A stretch of 64,000 nt of DNA. It comes from a virus. The stretch lies in IMG/VR virus record IMGVR_UViG_3300040786_000030, positions 1 to 64,000 of that record; one strand, given 5' to 3'. Position 1 is the stretch's first letter; every line of letters begins with the position of its first letter. A program made the position numbers and the translations under genes. The notes under the pieces are model-generated. The model was not told the origin of the DNA, made no database searches, and worked only from the letters and a program-made list of their open reading frames with translations. Of this stretch, positions 9,780 through 21,800 are shown piece by piece.

Positions 9780-12082
9780 ATGCCAAGAATAAGTGATATA
9801 CATAGTATTATGGTACCAGCAGAAAATGCAGACCTTTATGATTTGGTTTATTCTGAAATATTAGGGGTGCTACTGGTTGTACTATGAATGTTAACGGTGT
9901 TACCGTTAACGTGGGTAGTGCATCAAATATTGCACTTTGGATTAGAACGATTAGCGGTGGAACTGGATGTTACCTTTTAGGGAAAAACCTTACGAAGAAT
10001 CTAACAAAAGTTTTGTATCTTATTGGTCAACCTATAACACCAGTAGTGGTAGTAGCGGAGCTAACCAAATAAAATTACCATTAACGTCAACTGGTATCTA
10101 TTCATTTATCGTTGACTGGGGTGATGGTTCTTCTAATAAAATAACAAGTTGGAATCAAACAGAAACAACACATACTTACTCGTCGCCAGATACTTATAAA
10201 GTAACAATAACTGAATATTAACTGGTTGGGTTTTAATAACACAGGTGATAGGTTAAAATTGTTAACTATTGAGAAATGGGGACCAATGAAATTTATAAAT
10301 AATAGTGGTATTTTTATGGTTGTACTAATTTAACATTATCAACAGTTAAGGGTATACCAGATTTATCTGGTTTAAATTCATTAGCAAGGTTCTTCTTTGG
10401 TGTTCAGCTTTAACCAGTGTCAATGGAATAAATCAATGGAACCTTAAAACTATTACATCATTAAATAGAATGTTTGAAAATGCAACTAATTTCAATAGCA
10501 ATATTGGAAATTGGGATGTAAGTAACGTGACAGATTTCGAACGTGTTTTCTATATAAGTAGTGCATTTAATAATGGTGGTTCACCATCAATTGGTAATTG
10601 GAATACATCTAAAGTTACTACTATGTTAGGTATGTTTTATCAGACAAGTTTTAACCAACCAATTGGCACAAAGGTAGTTACTGTTAATGGTATTACTTAT
10701 ACAGCATGGGATACATTAAATGTGACAAATATGAGGGTCATGTTTCTCAAAGTAAAATATCTAATAATTTATCAATAAATAATTGAATATGTCTAAAGTT
10801 ACTACTATGTCAGCTATGTTTTATGGTACAAGTTTCAATGAAGATATTGGAACAAATGTAGTTACTGTTAATAATATTACTTATACAGCATGGGATACAT
10901 TAAATGTGACAGATATGAGTTTTATGTTTGGTATAACCCCTGAATTTAATAATGGTGGTTCACCATCAATAAGTAATTGGAATACATCTAAAGTTACTAA
11001 TATGTCAAGTATGTTTTATCAGTCAAGTTTTAATCAAAATATTGGAACAAAGGTGGTTACTGTTAATGGTATCACTTATACAGCATGGGATACATTAAAT
11101 GTGACAGATATGAATGCAATGTTTCTTATAAACACAGCATTTAACAATGGTCACCATCAAGTAATTGGAATACATCTAAAGTTACTAATATGTCAAGTAT
11201 GTTTCAGGGGTCAAATTTCAATCAAGATATTGGAACAAAGGTAGTTACTGTTAATGGTATTACTTATACAGCATGGAATACATTAAATGTGACAAATATT
11301 AGCTTTATGTTTCTTCAAAATACTATGTTTAACAATGGTGGTTCACCATCAATTGGTAATTGGAATACATCTAAAGTTACTAATATGTCAGGTGTGTTTT
11401 TCAGACAAGTTTCAATCAAGATATTGGGACAAAGGTAGTTACTGTTAATGGTATTACTTATACAGCATGGGATACATTAAATGTGACAAATATTAGCTTT
11501 ATGTTTTATGAAGATATTGTATTTAACAATGGTGGTTCACCATCAATAAATAATTGGAATACATCTAAAGTTACTACTATAGATAACACATTTTTTGGTG
11601 CTATAGCTTTAATCAACCACTTAATAATTGGAATGTTTCACTTGTAACACTAGCTACCACTATAAATTTTATGGAGAATAAAACATTTAATGATTATTCA
11701 ACACAAAACTATGATAATTTATTAATTGGCTGGGCCTCAAGGCCAGTCAAACCAAATTTAACAATTAGTTTTGAACAATTAGACGCACAAGTGCATCAGC
11801 AAATGCAATTACAATATTAACATCAAGTCCAAATTTTGGACAATAATAGACGGGGAATATGAGATACTTTTAACACATAACGATATAATCGTTAATAATT
11901 ATGGAATAATTAACGATGGTCAATTTATTCAAACTGGTCAAAAAAAATTAGAATTTTTTAATGAAATTGATGAATTAAAAAATAGATTATTAGAATTTAA
12001 CGTAACTTACGTTGAGGTAAATAATAAAACATTACCAATTTTAAATATTGGTGAATTAAATCTTGATGGGTTAAATCTTTAA
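9780..12082 (+). CDS. BspA-like (DUF285) repeat adhesin, probable tail fibre
   Basis: About 765 residues after repair. The N-terminal module is MPRISDIHSIMVPAE, then GVTVNVGSASNIALWIR, then a SGGTGCYLLG-like end. It is followed by a PKD-like domain with the signature FIVDWGDGSSNK, then about six repeats of the DUF285/BspA type: NWNTSKVTNMSSMF followed by NGITYTAWDTLNVTDM. A C-terminal part ends LNIGELNLDGLNL. BspA-like repeats occur in bacterial and mycoplasma surface proteins and in phage fibres, where they mediate adhesion. The N-terminal module recurs alone in the next gene, so it may be the virion-attachment part. Several indels break the frame. Starts 10 bp after the late-type motif. Confidence 0.75.
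10590..11600 (+). repeat. About 195-bp DUF285 coding repeats
   Basis: Repeat starts (AATTGGAATACATCTAAAGT) recur at about 10596, 10976, 11166, 11357 and 11551, with a shortened unit near 10780. Each full unit encodes 65 residues. Units are highly similar at the DNA level, so they look recently duplicated and could recombine. Confidence 0.8.
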
Positions 12083-12121
12083 AGTTTTTAAATTATTTTT
12101 TGAACAATTGCAAATATAATT

Positions 12122-12137
12122 ATATTTATAATAAAAG
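12122..12137 (+). promoter_or_regulatory. Candidate late-promoter motif (duplicate)
   Basis: ATATTTATAATAAAAG, 7 bp before the ATG of the short duplicate gene. The upstream sequence from about 12105 closely repeats that from about 9740, so promoter and N-terminal module were duplicated together. Confidence 0.5.
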
Positions 12138-12144
12138 AAAAATT

Positions 12145-12389
12145 ATGCCAAGAATAAGTGATATACATAGTATTATCGTACCAGCAGAGAATCCAAATAT
12201 GTCAGCGCACACATATACTGAAATATATGGTGGTTCTGCTGGTTGTAATATAGTGATTAATGGGGTAACGGTTAGTATCGGCCAATCTACTAATGTAGCT
12301 GTCTGGGTTAGAAGTGTTAGCGGTGGAACTGGATGTTACCTTTAGGTGAAAATAAAGATGTGTTTAATGGTACTAATCGTATCGGTTAA
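12145..12389 (+). CDS. Stand-alone copy of the adhesin N-terminal module
   Basis: About 82 residues: MPRISDIHSIIVPAE, then GVTVSIGQSTNVAVWVR, then a SGGTGCYLLG-like segment, ending KDVFNGTNRIG. This is the same module that begins the adhesin at 9780. One T is missing in the CTTTTAGG run near 12342; without repair it stops at 12345. It could be a separate small virion protein, for example a fibre base or chaperone, or the remnant of a second fibre whose body was lost. An upstream in-frame ATG at 12100 exists, but the paralogue supports 12145. Confidence 0.6.
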
Positions 12390-12419
12390 TCAAAATAATA
12401 AAAAATAATTATAAAAGAT

Positions 12420-14072
12420 ATGAAAATAGAATAAACCCAATAGGTCTTAAAGGTAATGAAATTAATGAACGTATGAAAACATTGATGGGTATTTCAACTC
12501 TAAATGAAAATAAATCAAATATTGTTGTGGAATTAACTAAACTTGGACCTGACAATAAAGTTTACGCTATCATTAGAGAAAATCACGAATATTATATTAA
12601 ATCAACAGATAAAGTATCAAATATTGTAAGTGAAGATTTCAAATATATTGGTGGTTTACAAAATAAAAAACAAGAAGCATATTCTTCATATGCTAAAGCT
12701 ATTAAATTCTTAAACTTAAAATTTAACAGTCTTGCTGAGGCACATGATAAAACAATAGTGTTAACGCATTCTTAAATGATGATTTATTAACCGAAAATGG
12801 TTTAGCTGGTGGGTTTTCTGACTTCCCAAAGGTGGTGGATTTTCAGGTGCTGGTAATCTAGAAGGTAATGAATCATTATATGAGGAAGAAGAAGAAGAAG
12901 GTATAGTAGCTGAATATAATAACCAAGATGACGAACCTTATTATGATGATGTTAAACCAACAAAAAAATCACCAAGTAAAAAAAAAGATGGGATGACGAT
13001 GAAGATGAGGATGATGAATCTTTAAACGAAATTGAACAAGCTATTGATGATATGTCTTCAGAAAAAGAAGAAGAAGTATCTGAAAAAATAAATGAAAATA
13101 AATTGTCAATATCTAGAGCAATTAGAAATATGGACGCTATTATTGACAGTCTTTCTGAAGGAAAAAAAAAGTTTACACTCTAAAGTAAACGAAGATAAAA
13201 ATATACTTTAAAAATACCAACACCAGCTGCTACACCAACAGCAGCTGCACCTGTTGAAGAACCATTAGATGAACCTATGGGACAACCAGACATGAGCGAA
13301 CCAGATATGGAGCAGCCAGATATGGAACCATCCGATAAACCATTTGACGATAAAGAACCATTTGATGCTGGTGTTGAAGCTAATGAAGAAACTGACCCTA
13401 AAAAATTTATCGAACAATTAAGCGGTAAAATTGGTCAATCACTTAGAAAATTCACTGAAACTCAAGGGCAACCAGATTTCGAACTAGAAAAATTTGCAAT
13501 TAATTCATTATTATCGGCAACTCATACTTCTGAGATGGATGATAACGATAAAAACGATATTATAAAAAAAGTAAATACCGCTGGGAATAATGATTCAAAA
13601 GAACCTGATATGGGTGATAATAACAACAACAACGATAATGGAAATGATAATGAGGGTGGGTCTAATGATAACAACGATTTATCTTTTGACTCCAATAATG
13701 AAGAAGGTTTGGAAGAATATAAAGTTTATGAAAGTGATGATTTATTCTTAGATAAACCTAAGAAAAATAATATGTTTCAACCTAATTCAAATGATATCCT
13801 TGATTCGACTGAACCAACAATAAAAGAGACAATTAAAAACTTGTTTAATTCAAAAAAAATAGTATGTTTGACAGAAAATATTAATGTCAAAATTACAAGA
13901 AACTTTAACCAAGAAATTATGTCAGAACCAATAGTAGAACCAAAAAACAAAACCTGTTACAGCACCTACAGTTAAACCAAGTAGAAGAAATAATCCATTT
14001 ACAATTGAACCAGATACTATGCCACAGGTACCACCTAAAGCTAGTGATGATTCATTTAACAATATCGTATAA
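12420..14072 (+). CDS. Large acidic low-complexity virion-type protein
   Basis: About 550 residues. The folded N-terminal part is INPIGLKGNEINERMKTLMG, then SNIVVELTKLGPDNK and YAKAIKFLNLKFNSLAEA. After that come long Asp/Glu/Asn-rich stretches, a helical IRNMDAIIDSLSEGKKK and a Pro-rich linker with MGQPDMSEPDMEQPDME. The C-terminus reads RRNNPFTIEPDTMPQVP and ends at 14072. Several indels (near 12425, 12760, 12820, 12995, 13170, 13205 and 13950) are needed to join it. Highly acidic phage proteins near head genes are often head-core or structural components; function here is not established. It overlaps the next start by one base. Confidence 0.55.
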
Positions 14073-14458
14073 TGGGTGACTTACGTTTAATTTATATAAA
14101 TAAGGTGGGTATTGATTATTTAGGTAAATACATATATGAATTTATGTTTTCTGATATAATTAAAGACATTGATGGTGATGGTTGGGATGAGAATCCAGCG
14201 GCTGGAAGACCATCACCGCCTCAGAGAGAATATATTAAAAGTTGGTAGGTTAGAAGCGGAAATACTTTTGAATTAATTCAATATAGTTCTATGTTAGGTG
14301 TGTGGGATGCTGTTGATGGTGTTATTGCGTTAGGGTGAGAATATTGATGATTATGAAAGTTATCCTGAATCTAGATTACATTTCCATTTTGGTGATACTA
14401 TCAAGGATGTCGAAAATAAATTATATGAAAAGATTTAATATTACAATATAAAAAATAA
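14072..14458 (+). CDS. Conserved phage protein, unknown function
   Basis: About 128 residues. It begins MGDLRLIYINKVGIDYLGKY, has the Trp-rich middle DIDGDGWDENPAAGRPSPP, and ends MLGVWDAVDGVIALGWENID followed by a HFHFGDTIKDVENKLYEKD region. I recognise the WDAVDGV...FHFGDT type as a recurrent hypothetical of T4-like phages. Three one-base losses interrupt it. It overlaps the upstream gene (TAATG) and is followed by the next start at 14463, so it is part of the structural operon. Confidence 0.6.
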
Positions 14459-14462
14459 AACC

Positions 14463-15239
14463 ATGGAAAATAACGAAATAAATGAGATGATGCCATCATT
14501 AAATGCTAGTAGTTCACCAACATCTACGTCAAATTCAAGTAAGGATAGCACTAGCGTAAATATTAAAAGAAAGATTTAAGTGACCCAACAGTTACTGCTA
14601 ACATTAGTAAATTAGGTAATGTTAATATAAACGTTATTGATGAAGAAGTAGTTGTTAAACCAGAAGCTATAATTGAACCTAAGGACCAAGAAACTATTAA
14701 ATACCTATCGAATGTAACAGACGCTAGTAGTGGTGAAGTTTCTAAACCATTTATAATTAGTGATAAAAAATATCAAATGGTTAGAGGTATTACACCATCT
14801 AGAGAAAAGTAATGGGTGTATATTGTCATAATGACGTTAACGATAGTGGTAAGAATATAATACATAGAATTGAAGAATTTGAAAAAAACATTGTTGGTCC
14901 AGTAATGGAAAAAGAAAAATGATGGGTAATGATATTGAAGAAGTGGAAAACCCTGTAGTTAAAAAAAACCAGATAGTAAGGCTATTGATTCATTAAATCT
15001 AGCTGAATTCAAACATTTTTTAGTAAACGAAAAAGCGGTAAATTTAGGAAATTTAAAAGTGTTGGTGAATTAGCTAAGGCTACAATGGAAGAAGGTGAAA
15101 AATATACAATAAAAGAATTTAAAAATTCTTTGAAGGTAAAATATTTGGAAATAAGAAAGTAATTACAAAGTCTGAGTTAACTGAAAGTCTAACACCTAAA
15201 ACAATAATAAGAACAATCAAAGTAAAAGATATTAAATAA
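14463..15239 (+). CDS. Hypothetical structural-operon protein
   Basis: About 260 residues. Ser/Thr-rich start MENNEINEMMPSLNASS, a middle region with SDKKYQMVRGITPSREKVMG, then NLAEFKHFLVNEKSGKFRKF and a Lys-rich C-terminus ending IIRTIKVKDIK. At least five indels. The last base overlaps the next ATG at 15239. No family recognised. Its place between virion-type genes suggests a head or neck component, by context only. Confidence 0.5.
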
Positions 15240-16531
15240 TGGCTAATTATAAGAAAATAGTTGAAGAAGCATTAATAAAAGCTAGAGCTAAAGCTGGTAT
15301 AATACCAACCACCTTGACTAGCACTAAAAAATTAGATGAAAGTTTAGTTTATCCAGATGGTTTAAAAGAAAGAATGCACCCACAATTAGTTGATGAGTTG
15401 ATTAATCAGAAAACATCTTTAGGTAAACACCCAATTTTCCCAGATAGTGACGAAAACTCTTTTGAACAAAAATTATGGGTAAACGTTTTAATGAAGTTGC
15501 AAAACGTTACATGGGCGCACATGATGTTCGTACTATTAACCCTGATAAAGTTATATCAGAATTAATGCCGTTGGTTAGACTTGGAATGGCAATAGAAGGT
15601 CCACACATACAAGAGTTAGAGGAATTAGCGATTAAAATGATTCGTGAAGATTTCGATATGGATGAAGATGTTGTTGAAATTAGAGCTAAACTAACACCTA
15701 ATATTAGCTTAGAGGGTACAGTTAAAACCCAACACCAGTTAACCATGATATGGATTTTAAAACCATGATGAAATGGTAAGTATTACTGGTGAAGTTTATA
15801 AAAGAAGATTTGTGAACGCTATGATTCAAGGTGCAGCTAAAACATGTAATCATATGTTTCATATGGTTAATAATGAATTAGAAGATATCGACCCAAAGCT
15901 AAGTAACTTATATAAAAAAATGATGACTAGCGCTGATTATGTTTATTATGTTATCCCTAAAATGGAAAATGGTATTAATGGTGGTGTTGTTAAAGTTACA
16001 TTCCCAACTAAAGATAACTCAAAATATTAATTGAAGCTGAAGCTATGGTATTTCCAGTTCTTATTCACGAATTAGTAAAGGTGTTATGGAAGTATTATCA
16101 GCTCGTGGTTTACCTAAGGGTAAAATGGGTAAATATGTTATTAGTAAAGCTGATTTTTTATCAGCAGAGCCTTGGGATATGAGAATAGGCCCAGCATTAT
16201 GGTCTAGATTTACTGACATGATTGAAAATGATGATTTTAAATTAAAACACCATATTTGGAATGAATTAGTTTCGTTACCAGTAAAAGAATTCAATAAAAA
16301 ATGAAAGAAATAATGGCTGGTACTAAAGAAGGTAAAACATAATTAAAAGTATTGTAGAAGAAGTTAAAATGACTTAAAAAATGATGAGTTTAATGATGCA
16401 ATGTCCGAAATAGACACTAAAATGACGAAAACACTGATAGTTATGATTGGGAGGAATTAATGGGTAATAACCCAGATAATTTAGACGATGATGATGGTTA
16501 TGATTTTGACGAATTATTTAAAACTAAATAA
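15239..16531 (+). CDS. Conserved phage protein upstream of terminase
   Basis: About 430 residues. Starts MANYKKIVEEALIKARAKAG. Conserved-looking stretches include DGLKERMHPQLVDEL, GKRFNEVAKRYMGAHDVRT, LVRLGMAIEGPHIQELEELA and MVFPVLIHELVKGVMEVLSA. It ends with an acidic tail (NPDNLDDDDGYDFDELFKTK). Four indels must be repaired. It has the look of a widespread phage virion or assembly protein, but I cannot name the family. A terminator follows the stop directly. Confidence 0.55.
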
Positions 16532-16556
16532 AGAGACCCTAAAAGGTCTCTTTTGT
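16532..16556 (+). terminator. Terminator before the terminase gene
   Basis: Stem AGAGACC / GGTCTCT with a six-base loop and a T-run, starting directly after the stop at 16529-16531. Confidence 0.85.
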
Positions 16557-16566
16557 TTTATAAAAC

Positions 16567-16583
16567 ATATTTATATATAAAAG
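16567..16583 (+). promoter_or_regulatory. Candidate late-promoter motif
   Basis: ATATTTATATATAAAAG, 3 bp before the terminase ATG at 16587. A variant of the motif found upstream of other structural genes. Confidence 0.4.
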
Positions 16584-16586
16584 AAT

Positions 16587-19500
16587 ATGTTAACAAATAG
16601 AGATATTACAAGAATTCGCCAAAGGTTTAATGGACCCCACATGCCATTGAGAACTATTTGGAGACTTTTGATAAAACACAAGAAGGGTTTGTACCATTCA
16701 AATTATTCCCAAGAAAAAGAGATTATACGTGCTTACGAAAACATAGATTTAATTTAGTTACAAAACCAAGACAAGCTGGAGTATCGACAACAACAGCTGC
16801 TTATATGTCAATAAAAGTTGGTTGGGCAGATGTTAAAACCCAGAAGCTGTTTTGATTATTGCAAATAAACAGGAACTTGCTTTTGAATTTTGGGTAAAAT
16901 TAAAGATTTTCTAAGTCAATTACCAAGATGGGTTTGGGGTGAAGAATATTATGGTGATGAGAAAAGGGAATCCAAGACAATTTTCTTGATGGACTCAAAA
17001 AAAAAATTAGATTACCTAATGGTAGTCGTGTAAAAGCAGTTGCGACATCTAAGGATGCACTTCGTGGATTTACACCAACATATCTTATTATGGATGAGGC
17101 AGCATATATTGAAAATGGTGCTGAAGTATTTGGTGCCGCATTAACAGCGTTAGGTTGCTTAACTAAAGATTCATTAATATTAACTGATAAAGGATTAGTT
17201 GAGTTAGATGAGTTAGTTTCTGAAAAGACAAATTAGGTTTTAACAACTTAGAAGTACCACATATGGTATGTAACAAAATGGTATATTAACCCCAGCGACA
17301 CATACATTTGTTAGTGAATATGGTGAAACTTATAAAATAAAACAAAGCTAGGTATAGAGTTAGAAGGTAGTTGGAAACATCCCGTATTAATTAAACGAAA
17401 TGGTGAAGAAATATGGTCTAAAATGGACGAATTAATAATAGGTGATAAACCAATCATTAATTATGGTCAAAATTATTTTAATGATGATAGCACATTTAAT
17501 TTTTTCATTTGAGAAACATTTTAACAAAAAAATATTAATATACCTAATAAATTGTCAGATAATTTAGATTTCTGTTATTTATTAGGTTTATTTGTCGCTG
17601 AAGGTAACTTTACTAGTAGAGGTATAACGATTACAAATGTTGATAAACAAATTACTGATTTCTTAACTAACGATATAGCTAAATTAGGTAATGGGTTTAA
17701 ACAAGTTGATGATAGGCATTATATGTTTCACTCAACGGACTTGTTAATTGGCTTGAAGCTTTGGTTTGAAGAAACATAACGCTAAAGATAAAGAAATACC
17801 ATTAGCAATACTTAAAATGTCTAGAGAAGTTATTATTAATTTCTTACAAGGTATGTTTGATGGAGATGGTATGTCAACAATTAAAGATATAAAATATTCT
17901 AGTACATCTAAAAAATTAATTAAAACATTACAAACTTTACTATTAAATTTCGGTATCGTCTCACACATAAAAAAAGAAGTACAGAAAACTAGTGTGTCAT
18001 CTATAATACCTAATAAAGAACATATTTGCATTATTTATAATTTAAAAATTTATTCCGATTATGCGACAAAATTTTATAATGAAATAGGTTTTAGATTAGA
18101 TAGAAAACAAAAAAATAGTGCAAATTTATTAAATAAAAATTAAATTCTAGATTTATTAATGTAACTAAAGAATCAATATTAGAAATTTTAAAAGAAAATA
18201 ATATAACTAAGAGTAGTGTCAGATTCTTGGATAGATTTTGGGTATCTAAATACGATAGATTAACTTATCACTCTTTCAATCGATTAATATTAAAAATACC
18301 TAATAATGCTGTATTGATAGAGTTATCAAACCAAATCAGTTACAATGAAAATACTATATTGATGAGATAGTTCTTATAACTAAGGGTGAAGACTACACTT
18401 ATGATTTACATGTACCAGAAACTAATTCATTTATATCAAATGGTATTGTTAGTCATAATACTGGGGAAAAGCCACGCTTATCTCAACACCTAAAGGTATG
18501 GATACTTTGTATTTTAAAACATATGACCAAGCTAAAAAGGTAAAAACAATTTCAACATTGTTGAGATGAAGTGGTATGAAGATTTACGTTATAATAGGAC
18601 CTTAGATGGCTTAAAGGGAAGAAGTAGAGAGATAGAATTTACCTTTAAATCATACACCAAATGGATTGAGGATGGTTGGAAGCCAACATCTGGTTGGTAT
18701 GAACAAATGTGTTTAGGTATGAATGGTGATGCTAAAATGATTGCACAAGAGTTAGATGTATCATTTATTGGGTCTGGTGGTAACGTAATTGCTGAAGAAT
18801 TTATAGATTATCAGGAAAAGAATAATGTTAGAGAACCAATATTCACCGAAGGGTTAGAACAAGAAACTTGGATTTGGGCAATACCAGAAGAAGGTCACCA
18901 ATACGTTATGGGTGTAGACGTTTCTAGAGGTGATGGTGAGGATGCATCTACAATAGTAATTATTGATGTAACAACGATGGAACAAGTAATGGAATATCAG
19001 GTAAGATACAACCAGATTTACTAGCACAAATAGTTGAACAATATGGAGATTTATACAAGGCATATACTGTAGTTGATATTACGGGTGGTATGGTGTTTCA
19101 ACTGTATTAAAATTACTAGAATTTCAATATAAAAGACTTCATTATGATACATCTAACGGTAAAATATTATCATCAAGACAAAGAGAATTAAGTTCACATG
19201 GTAAAACCGACAAAATACCAGGTTTCCAAGCAACATCTGTTCGTTTACCAATGATTTCAAATTTTGAATATCAGGTTAGGACCAATGGTATAAAATACGT
19301 TCAATTAGATTAATTTCAGAAATGAAGACTTTTGTATTTAAAATGGTAGACCTGACCATATGGAAGGTTACCATGATGATATTTTAATGTCTTGTGCTAT
19401 GGCATTATGGGCTATAGAATACTCATTTAAAAGTTTAGAAAGATTAGAAAAACAAACCAAAGCTATGTTAGGTAGTTGGGTTGCTGGTTCACCTACAGCT

Positions 19501-19653
19501 ACTGTTACTGATATTGAACGTGGAAATGGTTTTGTACCTATTGCTGGTAAAAACATAGGTGCATTACCAAAACCAAAATTTAGCCCATTAGTTAGTAAGA
19601 ACATGCAAGACCCAACTGGCAAATACATGTGGCTATTTAGTGGTTCGAAATAA
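16587..19653 (+). CDS. Terminase large subunit (gp17-like) interrupted by an intein
   Basis: DNA-packaging motor. ATPase part: adenine-binding LFPRQKEIIRAY-like segment, Walker A-type TKPRQAGVSTTTAAYM, Walker B PTYLIMDEAAYIENG, and coupling motif TGGKATLISTPKGMD. Nuclease part: MGVDVSRGDGEDAST with its Asp, later VVDITGGYG-like and YHDDILMSCAMALWAIE, which supply the acidic residues. The host protein without intein would be about 585 residues, similar to T4 gp17 (610). An in-frame intein splits it between ALTALG and TGGKA. Indels are frequent. Starts 3 bp after a late-type motif and is followed by the portal gene. Confidence 0.92.
17156..18459 (+). mobile_element. LAGLIDADG intein inside the terminase
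   Basis: About 435 residues. Splicing block A begins CLTKDSLILTDKGLVELDEL (Cys1). Block B contains GSWKHPVLI. The two LAGLIDADG helices are LLGLFVAEGNF near 17580 and FLQGMFDGDGM near 17845. The C-terminal blocks are TYDLHVPETNSFISNG followed by IVSHN, and Thr is the +1 residue. It therefore has both self-splicing and homing-endonuclease parts. Insertion falls exactly before the conserved TGGK coupling motif, the kind of essential site where inteins persist. One-base losses disrupt the frame, so activity cannot be judged from this sequence. Confidence 0.9.
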
Positions 19654-19703
19654 ATAATACTATTTATTTTTAAAATAATTTACATATATTTAATTAAAAA
19701 AAC

Positions 19704-21758
19704 ATGGCAAATAAAAATTTAACAGTATTCCAAAATTAGGACAAATATTAGGACCTGATGCTGGGACTAAAAGACAAATTCAACAAACACAAAAAATACA
19801 ATATTGGTAGTAGCGAATTATTAAAACCGATAATAAGGCTGAGTTTGACACTGCAAAACTACAAGCACAACAAAGCAAATATCTAGGTCAAGTTTGGAAA
19901 AAGTCGAAAATGGATTATTCCAACAGTCTATGAATTATGAGACAACTCGAATTGGTTCTTACTCTGATTTTGAAGCTATGGAGTTTTACCTACGATAGCC
20001 GCAGCATTAGATGTTATGATGGAAGAATCAACAACACTTAATTCACATGGTAAAATGCTTAACATATATTCTGATAGTAAACGTGTTAAAACAATATTAG
20101 AAGATTTATTTTTCAATAGGTTAGACTTACATACATCATTACCAATGTTTACAAGAAACACTTGTAAATATGGTGATAATTTTGTCTATTTAAATATTGA
20201 TGAAACACATGGTGTTTTAGGTGGTAAACAAATGCCAAACTATGAAATGGAAAGACGAGAGACTGGTCTTTTGATATGATATCTGGTAGAGAAATGGTTA
20301 ACAGTAATGATGAAGAAACTTCTGGTGATAAAGTAAAATTCTTTTGGAGAGGTCGTGATATCGAATTTAACTCATGGATGATTGCACATTTTAGATTATT
20401 AGGTGACGATAGAAGATTACCATATGGTACCAGTGTATTAGAAAAAGCTAGACGTATATGGAAACAATTAATTTTATCTGAAGATTCAATGTTAGTTTAT
20501 CGTGTAACTAGAGCACCAGAAAGACGTGTATATAAAATATTTGTCGGTAATATTGATGATGCTGATGTTGAAGCTTATGTAAATACAATCGCTGATAGAT
20601 TTAAGCGTATGCCGATTACTGACCCACAAACTGGTCAAATCGATTTAAGATATAACATGATGTCAAATGACCAAGATTTTTCATCCCAGTTAGAACTGAA
20701 GATGCACCTAACCCTATTGATGTATTGCCTGGTGCTAGTAATTTAGACCAAATTGCAGATATAGAATACTTACAAAGAAACTTATTTACAGCTCTTAGAG
20801 TACCAAAACCATTTTAGGATTTGATGATGCTGTAGGTGATGGTAAGAACCTTGCAATACAAGATATTCGTTTTCTAGAACAATTAATAGAATACAACAAT
20901 CAATGATTCAAGAACTTAATAAAATTGCTATTATACATCTTTATATTTTAGGGTTTGAAGATGATTTAGATAATTTTACACTTACATTAAATAACCCTTC
21001 AACCCAAGCTGAAATGCTTAAAGTAGAACACACTCAATTAAAAGTTACATTATTTAAAGACGCTACTAGTGATTTAGGTAATGGTTTTGCAACAATGTCT
21101 ATGACACGTGGACATAGAGAAATTATGGGTTGGTCTGACGATGAAATTAAACAAGATTTGCTTGAGCAAAGAATGGAAAAAGCTGCTGGTAATGAATTAG
21201 CTAATACCAGTAGTGTGATTAAACATACTGGTATGTTTGATAATGTAGATAGATTATATGGTGATTTTGATATGGCCCTTAAAGGTGGTTCTGCCAGTGA
21301 AGATGGCGGTGAAGATGGCGGTGCACTTGGTGGTGGTGGTGGCGCTTCATTCGGTGGCGGTGGTATCGGTGGTGAAGATTTAGATTTTAGCGATGAAGAA
21401 CCAACTGAAGGTGAAGAAGCATCATTAGAAGGTGGTGAGATACCAGCTGAAGGTGGTGAAGCACCAGATGAAACTAATTGATAATAGTGAAGTACCAGCT
21501 GAACCAGCATCTGTTTCAGAATATGTTAATAAAACTGAAAAAATTATTAAAGAACAAAACATATTTTAACTAAGAAATTAGAAGATAGAAAAATAAATAT
21601 AGAAACATCTATTTTGATAAGCTACTTGAATCTATTAAGCCTAGTGATGTAATTACTGAAAATAAAACGATAAAGTTAAATTTTACGATAAGACGATTAC
21701 CGTAAATGAAGAAATAAATAATATGATAAAGGGTATTGATAAAATATTAGACGAATAA
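19704..21758 (+). CDS. Portal protein (gp20-like)
   Basis: About 685 residues. Forms the dodecameric portal through which DNA enters the head. Recognisable segments are YSDFEAMEFLPTIAAALDV, MFTRNTCKYGDNFVYLN, FNSWMIAHFRLLGDDRRLPYG, SVLEKARRIWKQLILSEDS, VTRAPERRVYKIFVGN, and DVLPGASNLDQIADIEYLQ with RVPKPFLGFDDAVGDG. The C-terminal part is Gly/Glu-rich and low in complexity (near 21290-21475). After a repaired base near 21478 it continues in frame to a Lys-rich tail stopping at 21756. That tail has no start codon of its own, so I treat it as portal. Order terminase-portal-protease matches T4-like phages. Confidence 0.88.
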
Positions 21759-21800
21759 AACTTTTGGGAAAATAATGATATTTATTATTAAACATATAAA

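Noticed and set aside
17156-18459. Group I intron instead of an intein in the terminase
   Set aside because: The reading frame continues through the insert (apart from indels) and the splicing blocks Cys1, WKHP and HN|T are present at protein level.
21034-21510. Pro/Ser-rich minus-strand frame opposite the portal C-terminus
   Set aside because: Arises from the Gly/Glu-rich coding repeats of the portal gene on the other strand.
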